A program made the position numbers and the translations under genes. A DNA stretch of 64,000 bases from an uncultured Hungatella sp. (GTDB lineage Bacteria; Bacillota; Clostridia; Lachnospirales; Lachnospiraceae): positions 1-64,000 of the forward strand of contig CAJTUV010000016.1 of NCBI GenBank assembly GCA_910579515.1. The letters are read 5' to 3'. Of this stretch, positions 26,890 to 36,658 are shown piece by piece. Positions within the stretch are counted from its first letter, which is position 1. The number at the start of each line of letters is the position of its first letter. Under the pieces are notes generated by a model. It ran no database searches. It was not told the origin of the DNA and saw only the letters and a program-made list of their open reading frames with translations.

Positions 26890-29800
26890 AGTTTTTCCTC
26901 CACTTATCTTTTTAATTTATTTTATCACAATTCAGACAGAGTGTCTACAAATTACAAAACGCAAAGCACCACACTTTGCAACGTTCACAGTATGATCTTC
27001 AAAACATTTAACAGCGATATCGATAAAATAAGTTCCAAATTGGGGATATTTGGACGTTCCTTCTATGACATTGACAATGCAATTAGTGAAAAAGTGAACA
27101 CAATAAACAGAAATTTTCAAGCCACAGATGATTTAATTGCTTCCATTAAAAATTCTGGCAGCATATGGAATCGGTTATATCCAAGCAAAGAATCCACTCA
27201 GTCTCAGTTAATTGATGTGGATTTCGAATACCCCGAAATTAATAAGTCCAATTTTGATTTTAACAAATACATAAATGATTTAAATAACATTGACAAACAA
27301 GTTAAAGCCGGAACTTCATCCTGGCAAGATTATTCTGACGGATTGAAAGAAAGTGAACAATGGATTGCCAAATGGGGGCAGGCAACCGAAGGACAGATTC
27401 GTACCCAGGAAGACATGATAAAAGCAAATCAAGAAGCCCGTGCCTCCGCTCTCGCCCAAAACGAAGCCATAAAAAACCAAACCCTCTCCGCCAAAGCCGG
27501 CCAAGTCGCCCTCCAAGCATTGGCCACTGCAGGCAACATGATTGCCATGTGGGCTATCAGTGCGGTCATCCAGCAGGTTGTCTCTGCCATTGACCAATAC
27601 ATTCATCGGGTGGAGATTGCCAATGAGACCATGCAGGCCGCCGTATCCCAATACCAATCTGCCAAGTCAGGTCTGGAACAAATCAATTCCGAATTGAAGG
27701 AACAGGGCAGCCGAATGGACGAACTCCGCTCCAAGGGCAGCCTCTCCTACACAGAAGAAGACGAACTGGCACGCCTCCAGGACATCACAAACGAACTTCT
27801 GATTCAGAAAGAGCTTCAGGAAAAACGCACAGAAAGAGCCTCCGAAGAAGCCGCCTATTCTGCCTCTGAAGCCTTTCGCACACAGTACGGCGACGTAACC
27901 AGAGCCAATCTGCAGGGATTACAGGCTTCTATTGAGGCTGGCGCAGCATTTATCACTCCGGCCAACGACCAGGACATTGTCGGTGCTCTGGCCACTTATT
28001 TGAACAGCCAAAAACTATTAGCCGAAGCTGAGAATCATTACCGAGAGGCTCTAAGCAGCGGCCAGGACACCACCTGGGCAGAAAGCTCCCTTCAGTCCTA
28101 CAAAGACATGTCAGAAGAATCCAGAAAGATCTTAGACCAGGCTATTGACGACATCTTTGAAAAAAATCTCATCATGGAAGAAGAATACCACAAAACTGTT
28201 GAAAAACTCAGCCTCTCTGGAGAAACCAGCCTCACCTCTTCGGAAAAAGACTTGCTAAAATCTTATGAAGATTCTATCTCCGCTCTCAAAATGATCTATG
28301 AGTACACAGACAAAAGCGGATGGAACAAAATCGAATTTTCTAATCTCTTCAACACAAAAGAGACCCAAAAGATCAAAGAAGAACTCATTGCCATGGCAAA
28401 AGCCGGAGAACTGACCCCTGAGACAATCGGAGGTTTCCAAAATCTGAACAATGCCCTTCAGGATGCAGATCTCCTTCTGGAAAACAATGTGACAAAGGCC
28501 CAGGCACTCTGCGATTACATCTATTCCGCTTTCACAGCCTCAAAGGAATCAGCCGACGCTTATGTTCCCTTTGACATTGCCGCTTACAAAGAGGAGATTG
28601 ATACGGTCCAGTCTTCTGTCTCCACCCTCCGCTCCGCCCTGGAGGCTTTAAACTCAGGCAGTTTAAACAGCACCCAGGTCACAGACCTTTTACAACAGTT
28701 TCCATCTCTTGCACCCTATATAGACCTGACTGCCAAAGGATTTGGAAATCTGTCTGAAGGATTAAGAACGCTCATAGAACAACAGCCCTCCTCATTGATA
28801 AACAGTCTGGAAACTTTGAAGGGTTCCTTACAGACGGATCCAGAGCGCAAACAGGTAGAACTGCTCATTGATTCTCTAAAACACCTGTCCTCCTATGGCA
28901 ACAGCGGAATGGAAGCCTATGCACAGGCAATGGGCCACACCTGGACAGATACCCAGAATGTCATAGAAGGCGTAGCGGCTCAGTTTGAACGTCTGGCAAA
29001 AGTACAGGAGGCTGTGTCGGAAGGTCTGACCATGACAACAGCCTCCGCTGCAGAGCTTGCCAAAATTTATCCGGAAATTCTCACAAACGCCACAGTTTCC
29101 GCCGATGGACAAATCACCTTAAACGAGGAAGTAGTAAAGCAGATCCTGGAAGGCGACCAGTCGGCCGTCCAGGCGCAGATTAACAGGCTAAACGCCGATA
29201 AAGCGGTTCTGGAAGCAAAAAAAAGTTTTGCAGAAGCACAATTAGAAATCTTAAAACAGGTCGGCGAAGAGGAAGGAAAGATTTCAAAAGAGGAAGCCCA
29301 GTCCCAGCTTGAAACGGCCAATCAAAAGGTACAGGCGCTCATTGAACTGGGATTAGAAGAAGACAAGGCCTATGCTGCTGTAGCTGCAAGCATGGCTGGA
29401 AATATGGCGGAGTACAACCGCATTGTGGGAATCGTCGGTTCCGATTCTTCCCAGACAATGATTAACGCCTCTGAGGATATGGCACAGTCCTCCAGTGAAA
29501 ACAGCACAAAGGCACAGGAGTCCTATCTCAATCTTCAAAACGTAATCTGGAATGTAGCCGATGCAGTCAAAGGAATGTCAAAGGGTATACGTGCTGGAAG
29601 CAATAAACTTTTAGGGGGAGCCGGCTCTGCCAATGTGACAAAAGGAATACACAATATCGTAGCCTCCGTCAAAACTGCGTCACTAAAAAATGACGCCAAT
29701 GCCACATCTGCTGCCGGAAAGTCTGGTATACCACCCTCTTTAAAATTCAACAAACAGTATGCAGATTATCAGAAAAAAGAACTCCTTCTGGAAGATTTTC

Positions 29801-32800
29801 AGTCACAGTTAGAGACGGATATTAAAGGGTATGCAGACGCTATTTCCAATATTGACACCCAGATTGATCTGCTAAAAAATCTTCAGTCAACCTTTACAGA
29901 CACTGCCAATTCCCAAAAGGGAGGCATCGGCGGCCATCAGTATAGCGAAGCACAAAAATCACACTCCGAAAAATCCGAACTGTCAAACCCTTCTGGACCA
30001 TCCGCCGCTTCCTCCACCTCAAATTCCAGCGAGGAAATCGACTGGATGGAACGGAAAAACGAACTCCTCCAAAACCAGCGCGACCTCCAGCAGGCTATCG
30101 TAAACGACGAAGCCGCCTCCTATGAGGAACGCATAAGCGCCATCTACAATCTCATCGAATGGGACAAAGAGCGAGCGATTAATGCCAAACAGTCCGCAGC
30201 CTGGTACAGACAAGCCTGGGAAGACTCTGTCAAAAGCTTACAGCCGGAAGATATCGCCAAAATTCAGAACGGCGGCATCTCTATGGACACCTACGAAGGC
30301 GCCTATGCAGACAAGATCAAAGAAGCCATAGACCTTCACGACAAGATGAACGACTTAAAAGAGAAAGCCTCCCAAATCGAAGACGAAGCCTCCGGCCACT
30401 TAAAAGAGCAGCTGAGACTTCAAAATGAGCTCATCCAGGCCAGACAGGAAGAAATCAATCACAACATGGAGATGGTCAAGGCCAGGATGGAACTGATAGA
30501 AGTCAGAGGCGGCGTCCGAAATGAAGGCATGTACCGCAGGCAGATCGCCTTGTCAAAAGAACTGGCCTTTTCCTACGAAGACCAGATAGAAGCTTTAAGA
30601 GAGCAGATGAACCAGGCAGAAGAAGGCTCTGGAGAATACTACTCCCTCTTAGCCTCTGTCAACAACTGCGAAAGAGCTCTTTTAGACTGCCAGAAACAGC
30701 AGGACGAATGGAATGAAGCCATAAAACGCCTTCCCGCAGAGCGGATTCAGAGCTACCTAGACGAACTCGCCTATATCAAACAGGATTTGCAAAACTTCTC
30801 AGACCAGCGGGCCGCCATGGGAATCTCCACCACCAAAGAACAGTATCAGCAGTTCATCGACATTTCCGAAGAACAGATTACAAAGCTTCTAAAACAGCAG
30901 GAAAAACTGAAAAGTCTTCTGGGAAATTATTCCTACGGCTCTGAGAAATTCAACAGCCTTTCTGGAGAGATTCAGAACATTGACAACCAGATCTCCGATC
31001 TCATTCAAAAACAATTCGAATACAACCAAGCCATGCTTCAGATTCCGGTAGAAAAGGCACAAGGCGTTCTGGACGCCTTAGACCAGGCACGAGTCGATTT
31101 GGATAATTACATGGCAGAACAGAAGGCCCTTGGGAAAACGTCTGACATTGACCAGTACCGCCAGCTCCACACACTTGCCGCCGAGAGGCTAAAGGCATTG
31201 TCAAACCAGAAAGCTCTTCTTACAAGCCTTCTTTTTGTGTATGACAAAAACTCCGAGACCTACCAGGATACAGTGTCCCAGATACAGAACGTGGAGGACG
31301 CCATTTCCCAGACAGTTCAGGAACAGCACAAATGGAATGAGGAAATTCTCAATCTCCCTGTCGATCGGCTTTCAGAAGCAAACCAGGCACTGTCATCGTA
31401 TTCTGGCGCCCTGGGAGAAACCTTAAACAGCTATGACAAGGCTGCTTCTGCTGTAAGCGGAATCCTGAACCGCCAGGTAACCGCAATAAATGACTTAAAA
31501 GAAACAGCCGGACAGGACTACGAGGCCAGGCTTACCCCCCTGAAAGAACAGCTAGACCTGTTAAAAAAGACCAATGAACAAAAACAGATTCAAAATGCCT
31601 TAGAGCAGGCAGCCTATAACCAGGCCAGGGCAGAGAGCCAGAAAACCATCCAGGTGATACGGGATGGAGAAATCCATTATGAAGCCGACATGGAGGCAGT
31701 CCGGGCTGCCAATGCAGAAATGGCAGACAGCCAGTACAATAAAATCGTGTATGATCTGGAAGCCCAGATGGAAGCTCTGGAAGAAGAGCGGGAAAAACTC
31801 CTTGGCGAATATGACAGGGAAATTGAAAAGCTGGAGGCTGTCAAAAACAAATGGTCAGAAATCACAGACCAGATTCAGCTTGCCATTGACATTCAACAGG
31901 CAGAACAGGTTCTGGGAAAGGGATTTGAAGACCAGATTCTTTCCGGCTCCGACGAAAAACTGTACGAAACGTTTAAACAGCTCTACGAAACCGCTTCAGA
32001 TCAGAAACAGAACGCAGACGAAGCCATTTCCTCCAACGAGCGGGCCGCCAGCATGATGGAGGAGATTGTTAAACGATACCGGCTGGGCCAGCTGTCCTAT
32101 GAGGAAGCTGTTCAGAAAACCGCTGCCCTCTCTCTGGCCATGAAGGACGGATATACCTCTTTTGAATATCTTGACGAGCTCAAGTCCATGGGTATTGGGA
32201 AAGAGTTTGACGGCGCGGCTGAGGCAGACCGCCTTCTTAAATATCTGGAAGTGGTAAAGAATCAGGAACAAGCCGTCTCTGGTTATGGCTCAACCTGGAA
32301 GGAAGTGACAGCCAGCGTGACCGAGCAGGCCCGTGCCTTAAAAGAAGCAGTTGTCTCCTTAAACACGTTCCAAAGCTATCTCACCGCCTTCCAGAAAAAC
32401 GCAGACGCCATTACGAAACACACCTTTACCTGGGAACAGATGCAAAAAAGCGTGTCAGATCAAATAAAGGCATTGCAAAAAGCGGCCGAGGAACTGGGGA
32501 GGCAAGATGCCATTAACCGGGGAGACAAGATTGTCTATGAGGGTAAAGGCGCCAGAGGATACGAGGAAGAAGACGTCCGGCATATCGCCGAGAATTACCA
32601 AAGATTAAGGCCCGACGAGATGCCTGTCCTGGCTAAGGAAGGAGAGGCGGTGATTACGCCCCAGCAGTGGCAGACGGCAGTAAAGAACTTTGAAACAGCC
32701 ATATCAGAACACCCGATTGTTCATACTCCGTCTCCATCCATAACCCTTCCTAACAGAGTGGTAGAAAAAAACGTGAACGTTCAGTTTGGAGACATTGTCT

Positions 32801-32898
32801 TACCAAACGCAACCAATCCAGATTCCTTTGTAAAGGCCCTGGATTCTACCTTTGAGTCTTCCATGCGCCAGAACTTCAGCAAGGTGTTCAGCTCGTAA
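26878..32898 (+). CDS. Tape-measure protein, second coding part (about 1,970 residues)
   Basis: The frame is open for 2,006 codons, but the first 30-35 overlap the antisense zinc-ribbon gene and have no binding site, so coding probably begins at an exon junction near 26,930-27,000. Features in order: a helical region; a hydrophobic segment near residues 211-236 (GNMIAMWAISAVIQQVV); long coiled coils; a Ser-rich break near residue 1,035; three 104-residue ruler repeats (about 1,245-1,540); more coiled coil; and a tail-end domain with EGEAVITPQQW, typical of tape-measure C-termini. With the first part the protein would be about 2,450 residues. At roughly 1.5 angstrom per residue this would set a tail near 0.37 micrometre, if spliced as one protein. 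Confidence 0.82.
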   Translation: MQCHSFSSTYLFNLFYHNSDRVSTNYKTQSTTLCNVHSMIFKTFNSDIDKISSKLGIFGRSFYDIDNAISEKVNTINRNFQATDDLIASIKNSGSIWNRLYPSKESTQSQLIDVDFEYPEINKSNFDFNKYINDLNNIDKQVKAGTSSWQDYSDGLKESEQWIAKWGQATEGQIRTQEDMIKANQEARASALAQNEAIKNQTLSAKAGQVALQALATAGNMIAMWAISAVIQQVVSAIDQYIHRVEIANETMQAAVSQYQSAKSGLEQINSELKEQGSRMDELRSKGSLSYTEEDELARLQDITNELLIQKELQEKRTERASEEAAYSASEAFRTQYGDVTRANLQGLQASIEAGAAFITPANDQDIVGALATYLNSQKLLAEAENHYREALSSGQDTTWAESSLQSYKDMSEESRKILDQAIDDIFEKNLIMEEEYHKTVEKLSLSGETSLTSSEKDLLKSYEDSISALKMIYEYTDKSGWNKIEFSNLFNTKETQKIKEELIAMAKAGELTPETIGGFQNLNNALQDADLLLENNVTKAQALCDYIYSAFTASKESADAYVPFDIAAYKEEIDTVQSSVSTLRSALEALNSGSLNSTQVTDLLQQFPSLAPYIDLTAKGFGNLSEGLRTLIEQQPSSLINSLETLKGSLQTDPERKQVELLIDSLKHLSSYGNSGMEAYAQAMGHTWTDTQNVIEGVAAQFERLAKVQEAVSEGLTMTTASAAELAKIYPEILTNATVSADGQITLNEEVVKQILEGDQSAVQAQINRLNADKAVLEAKKSFAEAQLEILKQVGEEEGKISKEEAQSQLETANQKVQALIELGLEEDKAYAAVAASMAGNMAEYNRIVGIVGSDSSQTMINASEDMAQSSSENSTKAQESYLNLQNVIWNVADAVKGMSKGIRAGSNKLLGGAGSANVTKGIHNIVASVKTASLKNDANATSAAGKSGIPPSLKFNKQYADYQKKELLLEDFQSQLETDIKGYADAISNIDTQIDLLKNLQSTFTDTANSQKGGIGGHQYSEAQKSHSEKSELSNPSGPSAASSTSNSSEEIDWMERKNELLQNQRDLQQAIVNDEAASYEERISAIYNLIEWDKERAINAKQSAAWYRQAWEDSVKSLQPEDIAKIQNGGISMDTYEGAYADKIKEAIDLHDKMNDLKEKASQIEDEASGHLKEQLRLQNELIQARQEEINHNMEMVKARMELIEVRGGVRNEGMYRRQIALSKELAFSYEDQIEALREQMNQAEEGSGEYYSLLASVNNCERALLDCQKQQDEWNEAIKRLPAERIQSYLDELAYIKQDLQNFSDQRAAMGISTTKEQYQQFIDISEEQITKLLKQQEKLKSLLGNYSYGSEKFNSLSGEIQNIDNQISDLIQKQFEYNQAMLQIPVEKAQGVLDALDQARVDLDNYMAEQKALGKTSDIDQYRQLHTLAAERLKALSNQKALLTSLLFVYDKNSETYQDTVSQIQNVEDAISQTVQEQHKWNEEILNLPVDRLSEANQALSSYSGALGETLNSYDKAASAVSGILNRQVTAINDLKETAGQDYEARLTPLKEQLDLLKKTNEQKQIQNALEQAAYNQARAESQKTIQVIRDGEIHYEADMEAVRAANAEMADSQYNKIVYDLEAQMEALEEEREKLLGEYDREIEKLEAVKNKWSEITDQIQLAIDIQQAEQVLGKGFEDQILSGSDEKLYETFKQLYETASDQKQNADEAISSNERAASMMEEIVKRYRLGQLSYEEAVQKTAALSLAMKDGYTSFEYLDELKSMGIGKEFDGAAEADRLLKYLEVVKNQEQAVSGYGSTWKEVTASVTEQARALKEAVVSLNTFQSYLTAFQKNADAITKHTFTWEQMQKSVSDQIKALQKAAEELGRQDAINRGDKIVYEGKGARGYEEEDVRHIAENYQRLRPDEMPVLAKEGEAVITPQQWQTAVKNFETAISEHPIVHTPSPSITLPNRVVEKNVNVQFGDIVLPNATNPDSFVKALDSTFESSMRQNFSKVFSS
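30712..31647 (+). repeat. Three 104-codon ruler repeats in the tape measure
   Basis: A periodic motif N-E/Q-x-I/M-x-x-x-P-A/V-E/D (NEAIKRLPAE, NQAMLQIPVE, NEEILNLPVD) starts at 30712, 31024 and 31336, exactly 312 bp apart each time. Between them QYxQ, then a Leu/Lys coiled segment and an IQN-type helix also recur. The DNA copies are diverged, so the repeat is old. The third unit runs into non-repeat sequence. Confidence 0.8.
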
Positions 32899-32928
32899 CT
32901 TAAAAGCAACCAGAAAGGAAAGAGTTTT

Positions 32929-33198
32929 ATGAAAACCCAAGATACCATCAACAAAATGACCCAAACCATTCTTGAATCTGTAAAGGGTGCTCTAAGGGCA
33001 GGGAAGTTTGATAAAACCTTCAAGGCTAAGGTTACTGCCTTAGCCGGGGAAGGCAGCGTAAACGTCTTATATTGCAGCTGTCTTTATACGGCTTCCTCTT
33101 CCATTCCATGTAAAGAAGGCGATTACGTCTGGGTGTGCGCCCCCTGCAACAACTGGCAGGAATTGTTTGTATTAGGTAAAACAAAACCAGAAAAATAA
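32929..33198 (+). CDS. Small tail-operon protein, 89 residues
   Basis: A short protein with a helical N-terminus and a beta-rich C-terminal part with four Cys (VLYCSC, IPCKEG, CAPCNNW). The strand pattern after residue 35 resembles the small OB-like proteins (DUF2577-type) that follow tape measures in Bacillus tail clusters, but I cannot confirm the family. It has AAAGGAAAG before the ATG and lies 30 bp after the tape measure. Confidence 0.6.
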   Translation: MKTQDTINKMTQTILESVKGALRAGKFDKTFKAKVTALAGEGSVNVLYCSCLYTASSSIPCKEGDYVWVCAPCNNWQELFVLGKTKPEK

Positions 33199-33214
33199 GG
33201 AGGTGAGAAAGCCC

Positions 33215-34297
33215 TTGCAAGCAGTTATCTATAAAATATTGCCCTTTGACGCCATGACAGGAACCACCATAAAGTTTTCCTGGAATGGCAACCAGGCGTT
33301 TAAAAATCACTGTGTCATTCGCAATAATGAGACTAATGAAATTGTGTATGACCAAACCACAGATTCCTTTAAACTGGAACACAAAATTGATCTTGAAAAA
33401 GCACAGCTTGTGAATGGAAAGCGATATCATGCGTTTATCACAGTGCTTGACAAAGACGGAAAGGAATCCGACTCTCAGCCCTTAGGTGAACCGTTCCTCT
33501 GTTTAAAAACACCAGTGTTTCGATTTACCAATCTTGTAAAAAATCAGTCTATCTCCTCTTCTTCCTATGAGTTCTCTTTGGAATATACTCAGGAAAACGG
33601 AGAACTGCTGGACTCCTGGTCCATCTCTGTGTACACCAAAAATCATACCCTGCTGTCCACTTCCGGAGTAAAATACGACACTGCCAAACTAAAACACGTC
33701 ATTTCCGGCTTCACCAACAAAAACGAATATCTGGTGCAGGCTGTGGGCACAACCGTAAACGGATGTTCTTTAGACACGGGAGACATTCCGATCTCCGTAA
33801 CCTACAGCGTCAGCAGCATTTTCTCTATACTGGAGCCCACAAACTTAAGAGACGTCGGGGCAATCCAAATCAAATCGAACATTGTCTCCTCAGAAGGCCA
33901 CCTAGAAAAAGAACCCGGCATTTACATTGACAATGAATATCTGGATTTGAGAGACAATACCCTGACTTACAGCGAAGGCTTTCTGTTTGACAAAGATTTT
34001 TCTTTGGTCCTTCGTTTTTACGGATTAGGGCCCAACCAACAGATTTTAAACATGCAGGATGAGGCAGGATATTTAAAAGCCATTGTTACCCACAGAATCA
34101 TCAAAAATCAGGACAGAGAATTTGTCTCGCTGTTTGAGTTAAGGGTTACAAGCTCTTGGTATTCATCTGTCTTTTATAGTAATCCTCTGCCCCTTTTGTC
34201 CCTTACCGATGAAGTCGGACTTTGTATTATCCGGCAGAACAATTTGTACCAGATAGAAACCGCAAAATTAACAGGAGGTGAGTCATTATGTTTTTAG
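33215..34297 (+). CDS. Tail protein with fibronectin-like domains
   Basis: About 360 residues. Two fibronectin III-like beta domains at about 1-105 and 105-200 (GKRYHAFITVLDKDG; NEYLVQAVGTTVNG) are followed by a concanavalin-like beta sandwich (GIYIDNEYLDLRDNTL, FSLVLRFYG). Such modules occur in baseplate or side-fibre proteins and can bind sugar. I favour the TTG at 33215, because AAGGAGGTG sits 9-11 nt before it; a GTG at 33203 would overlap that site. It overlaps the next gene by 10 bp. Confidence 0.65.
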   Translation: MQAVIYKILPFDAMTGTTIKFSWNGNQAFKNHCVIRNNETNEIVYDQTTDSFKLEHKIDLEKAQLVNGKRYHAFITVLDKDGKESDSQPLGEPFLCLKTPVFRFTNLVKNQSISSSSYEFSLEYTQENGELLDSWSISVYTKNHTLLSTSGVKYDTAKLKHVISGFTNKNEYLVQAVGTTVNGCSLDTGDIPISVTYSVSSIFSILEPTNLRDVGAIQIKSNIVSSEGHLEKEPGIYIDNEYLDLRDNTLTYSEGFLFDKDFSLVLRFYGLGPNQQILNMQDEAGYLKAIVTHRIIKNQDREFVSLFELRVTSSWYSSVFYSNPLPLLSLTDEVGLCIIRQNNLYQIETAKLTGGESLCF

Positions 34298-35181
34298 GCG
34301 TCAGCTTTGCCGGAACGGATACGGCTGTGTCAAATACCGCAGCCAAAGAAGCTTCGGTCAGCTCTTTTGTCATAAGCCATTCCGTTCTCGGCGAGCTATA
34401 TGCCACCAAAGATATTTTGGTGAAATTTGACTGGAAGATTCCAGAAACCTGGACATTCAACACCTATCTTCATGGAGTCTTTCAGGGAAACACCCTTGCC
34501 GGAAATGTATCCTATTCAGAAAGCGTGGTGGATAAAGTCAAAATCAAAAAGCGGTATCAGGGCGATTTTGCCTGGAAAACCATTTATGAAAAAGAAATTC
34601 GGGACAACGAGGATTTTTCCATTGAATTTTACGATTACTATGCGCCTTCCAACCGCGACATTGAATACGCATACGTGGCCGTTATCTCCAATGCAGACGT
34701 TGACCCTATTTCCGCCTTCGTCCATTCCGAATTTGATCATTATTTTATCTGTGATAAAAAGGCAAGCTATCCCATGATGCTGGATGTAGAAAACACGGTT
34801 ACCTTTAACAGAGAATCCAAAACCGTAGTATCCCCTGGAAGAAAATATCCTTATGTCATCCATAACGGGATCGCAAACTATTATTCCGGAACCATGACGG
34901 CCACGTTCATCGAGTCCAAAAATTGTGAACTGGATATTGAAAACGGATGGAAATACCGCAATCAAATTGATACGTTTCTGGCAAACGGAGAGGCCAAAAT
35001 TTTAAAGTCCATGGAAGGCGACATGTGGATGATTCATGTTGTGGGAAATCTTCCCAGAACCAATCGCGGCCACTATCAATATGTGTCGCATCAGATAGAA
35101 TGGGTGGAATGCGGCGATCCAAATAAAGTGGGCGATTTATATGACCATGGATTCATCGACACAGATGTGGACAGAGAATAG
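34288..35181 (+). CDS. Tail or baseplate protein, beta-rich
   Basis: A 297-residue beta-rich protein without a recognisable family motif. A hydrophobic, Ser/Thr-rich N-terminus is followed by jelly-roll-like strands (DILVKFDWKIPETW, YEKEIRDNEDFSIEFYD) and a C-terminal segment with WMIHVVGNLPRT. AGGAGGTGA precedes the ATG and overlaps the previous gene's end. It is probably a distal tail or baseplate component by position. Confidence 0.6.
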   Translation: MFLGVSFAGTDTAVSNTAAKEASVSSFVISHSVLGELYATKDILVKFDWKIPETWTFNTYLHGVFQGNTLAGNVSYSESVVDKVKIKKRYQGDFAWKTIYEKEIRDNEDFSIEFYDYYAPSNRDIEYAYVAVISNADVDPISAFVHSEFDHYFICDKKASYPMMLDVENTVTFNRESKTVVSPGRKYPYVIHNGIANYYSGTMTATFIESKNCELDIENGWKYRNQIDTFLANGEAKILKSMEGDMWMIHVVGNLPRTNRGHYQYVSHQIEWVECGDPNKVGDLYDHGFIDTDVDRE

Positions 35182-35192
35182 GAGGTAAAGTT

Positions 35193-36635
35193 ATGTACTA
35201 CTCTCCCACCCAGTCTGACATTGGAATCATCAAACAGACAGAAAAAGAAATATTTGTGAAAATTGAACTGTTAAACAGACAGTTTAAAATTCTGGAATCT
35301 TTGCAGGGAAGCCTGATTTCAGACAGTTTAAATGTGGACAGCGGTTCCAAACAGAGAAGAACCTACAGTTGTGAGATGCAAATCAGCGATGCATCTTTTT
35401 TTATTGGCAACGACAAAAAGATTTGGATTGATAAATACATCCGAGTCTATTATGGAATCAAATCTGCGCGGACAAAAAGCATTGTCTGGTGGCTCATAGG
35501 AACGTTTACCTATGTGGATGCAAGCTATCACTATAATGCTGACACAAACACCGTTTCCTTATCCTGTGCAGACTTAATGGCCGACTTTGACGGAACGAAA
35601 CAAGGACAATTAACAGGATACTCTCTCACGATTCCCGCCAGAGAAGACGTCCGCTCCACACTCATCGCCCTGTTAAATCAGGCTGGAATCACAAAGTATC
35701 TGATAGAGTCTGCAGAAAAGGAAATCCCCTACGATTTAGAATTTTCTGGTTCCGTGACCTATTGTGACATCTGGACAAAAATCTGCGACCTTTACGATGC
35801 CTGGGAATTTTATTTTGATGTGGACGGCTCTTTTATCTGGCGAAAAATTCCCACAGGATTGTCGGATCCTGTCCTTGCCGACGACACCTTGTTTGGAGAC
35901 CTCTGTCTGGACGAAACCGTCAATGCTTCCTTTAGCGGAATCTATAATGTGACTGAGGTCTGGGGCAAAGTATTGGAACTGACGCAAAACGACCGGTACG
36001 CCGATTCCTCAGAATTGTCTGGGGATACCTACCAGATTACTCTGGAAGGGGTCTCTTCCCTGGAGGATTTCCATCATTTGGACAGAATCGGAATCAAACT
36101 ATGCGCTGATTCCCCCTATGGAGCCAAAGTAAGCATAAACGGACTGGAGCCGATTCCCATTTTTCATGATGATGGAACCGTTGTCGCAGACGGGCGCATG
36201 AAAATGGATACCACCTATGTATTTTCCTATCGGAGAAACGCAGGAGAAGAGATCCAAAACTGCCTGTACCTTCTGGGCCAGTATCAGGCCTATGGCATCT
36301 ATAAGGAAACCAATCCTGACTGTCCATTTTCCGTTGACAGTCTTGGTTATGAAATTGTAAACCGCTTAAATTATGACCATCTGTATTCGGATGACCTCTG
36401 TTTCAATCAGGCCCAATACCTTACCTATCAGACAACAGCAATGATGGATACCATCAATCTGAATCTGATTCTTATCCCCTGGCTGGATGTAAATCAAAAG
36501 GTGATTTATACCTCTCATGGAGCCAGCCAGCCAAGAGAGTATCTGATTAAAAGTTTTAACTGGTCAACTTTAGACGGAACGATGTCCGTAACTCTCTATA
36601 AATTTTTAGAGAGTTTCTCTTTTGTAAATAAGTAA
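35193..36635 (+). CDS. Baseplate hub-like protein (DUF5048 type)
   Basis: A 480-residue protein with the domain order of tail-hub proteins of the gp27/XkdQ class: an N-terminal barrel with ILESLQGSLISDSLNVDSGS, then a middle with VSLSCADLMADFDGTKQG, and a second barrel with LWDVNQKV-like and LIKSFNWSTLDGTMSVTLYK. The last motif is typical of DUF5048 hubs that attach the fibre. It has AGGAGG before the ATG and lies 11 bp after the previous gene. Confidence 0.72.
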   Translation: MYYSPTQSDIGIIKQTEKEIFVKIELLNRQFKILESLQGSLISDSLNVDSGSKQRRTYSCEMQISDASFFIGNDKKIWIDKYIRVYYGIKSARTKSIVWWLIGTFTYVDASYHYNADTNTVSLSCADLMADFDGTKQGQLTGYSLTIPAREDVRSTLIALLNQAGITKYLIESAEKEIPYDLEFSGSVTYCDIWTKICDLYDAWEFYFDVDGSFIWRKIPTGLSDPVLADDTLFGDLCLDETVNASFSGIYNVTEVWGKVLELTQNDRYADSSELSGDTYQITLEGVSSLEDFHHLDRIGIKLCADSPYGAKVSINGLEPIPIFHDDGTVVADGRMKMDTTYVFSYRRNAGEEIQNCLYLLGQYQAYGIYKETNPDCPFSVDSLGYEIVNRLNYDHLYSDDLCFNQAQYLTYQTTAMMDTINLNLILIPWLDVNQKVIYTSHGASQPREYLIKSFNWSTLDGTMSVTLYKFLESFSFVNK

Positions 36636-36658
36636 AAAAGTAAAAGGAGGTAATTTTA

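Noticed and set aside
25324..26990. Complete IStron with transposase
   Set aside because: No TnpA or TnpB (IS605) sequence is present between the tape-measure parts; only the ribozyme-like part and end hairpins fit.
23863..32898. Tape measure as a simple pseudogene
   Set aside because: Both parts keep long open frames with good coding character and the interruption contains a structured group I core, so splicing or a split gene is more likely than decay. Not excluded.
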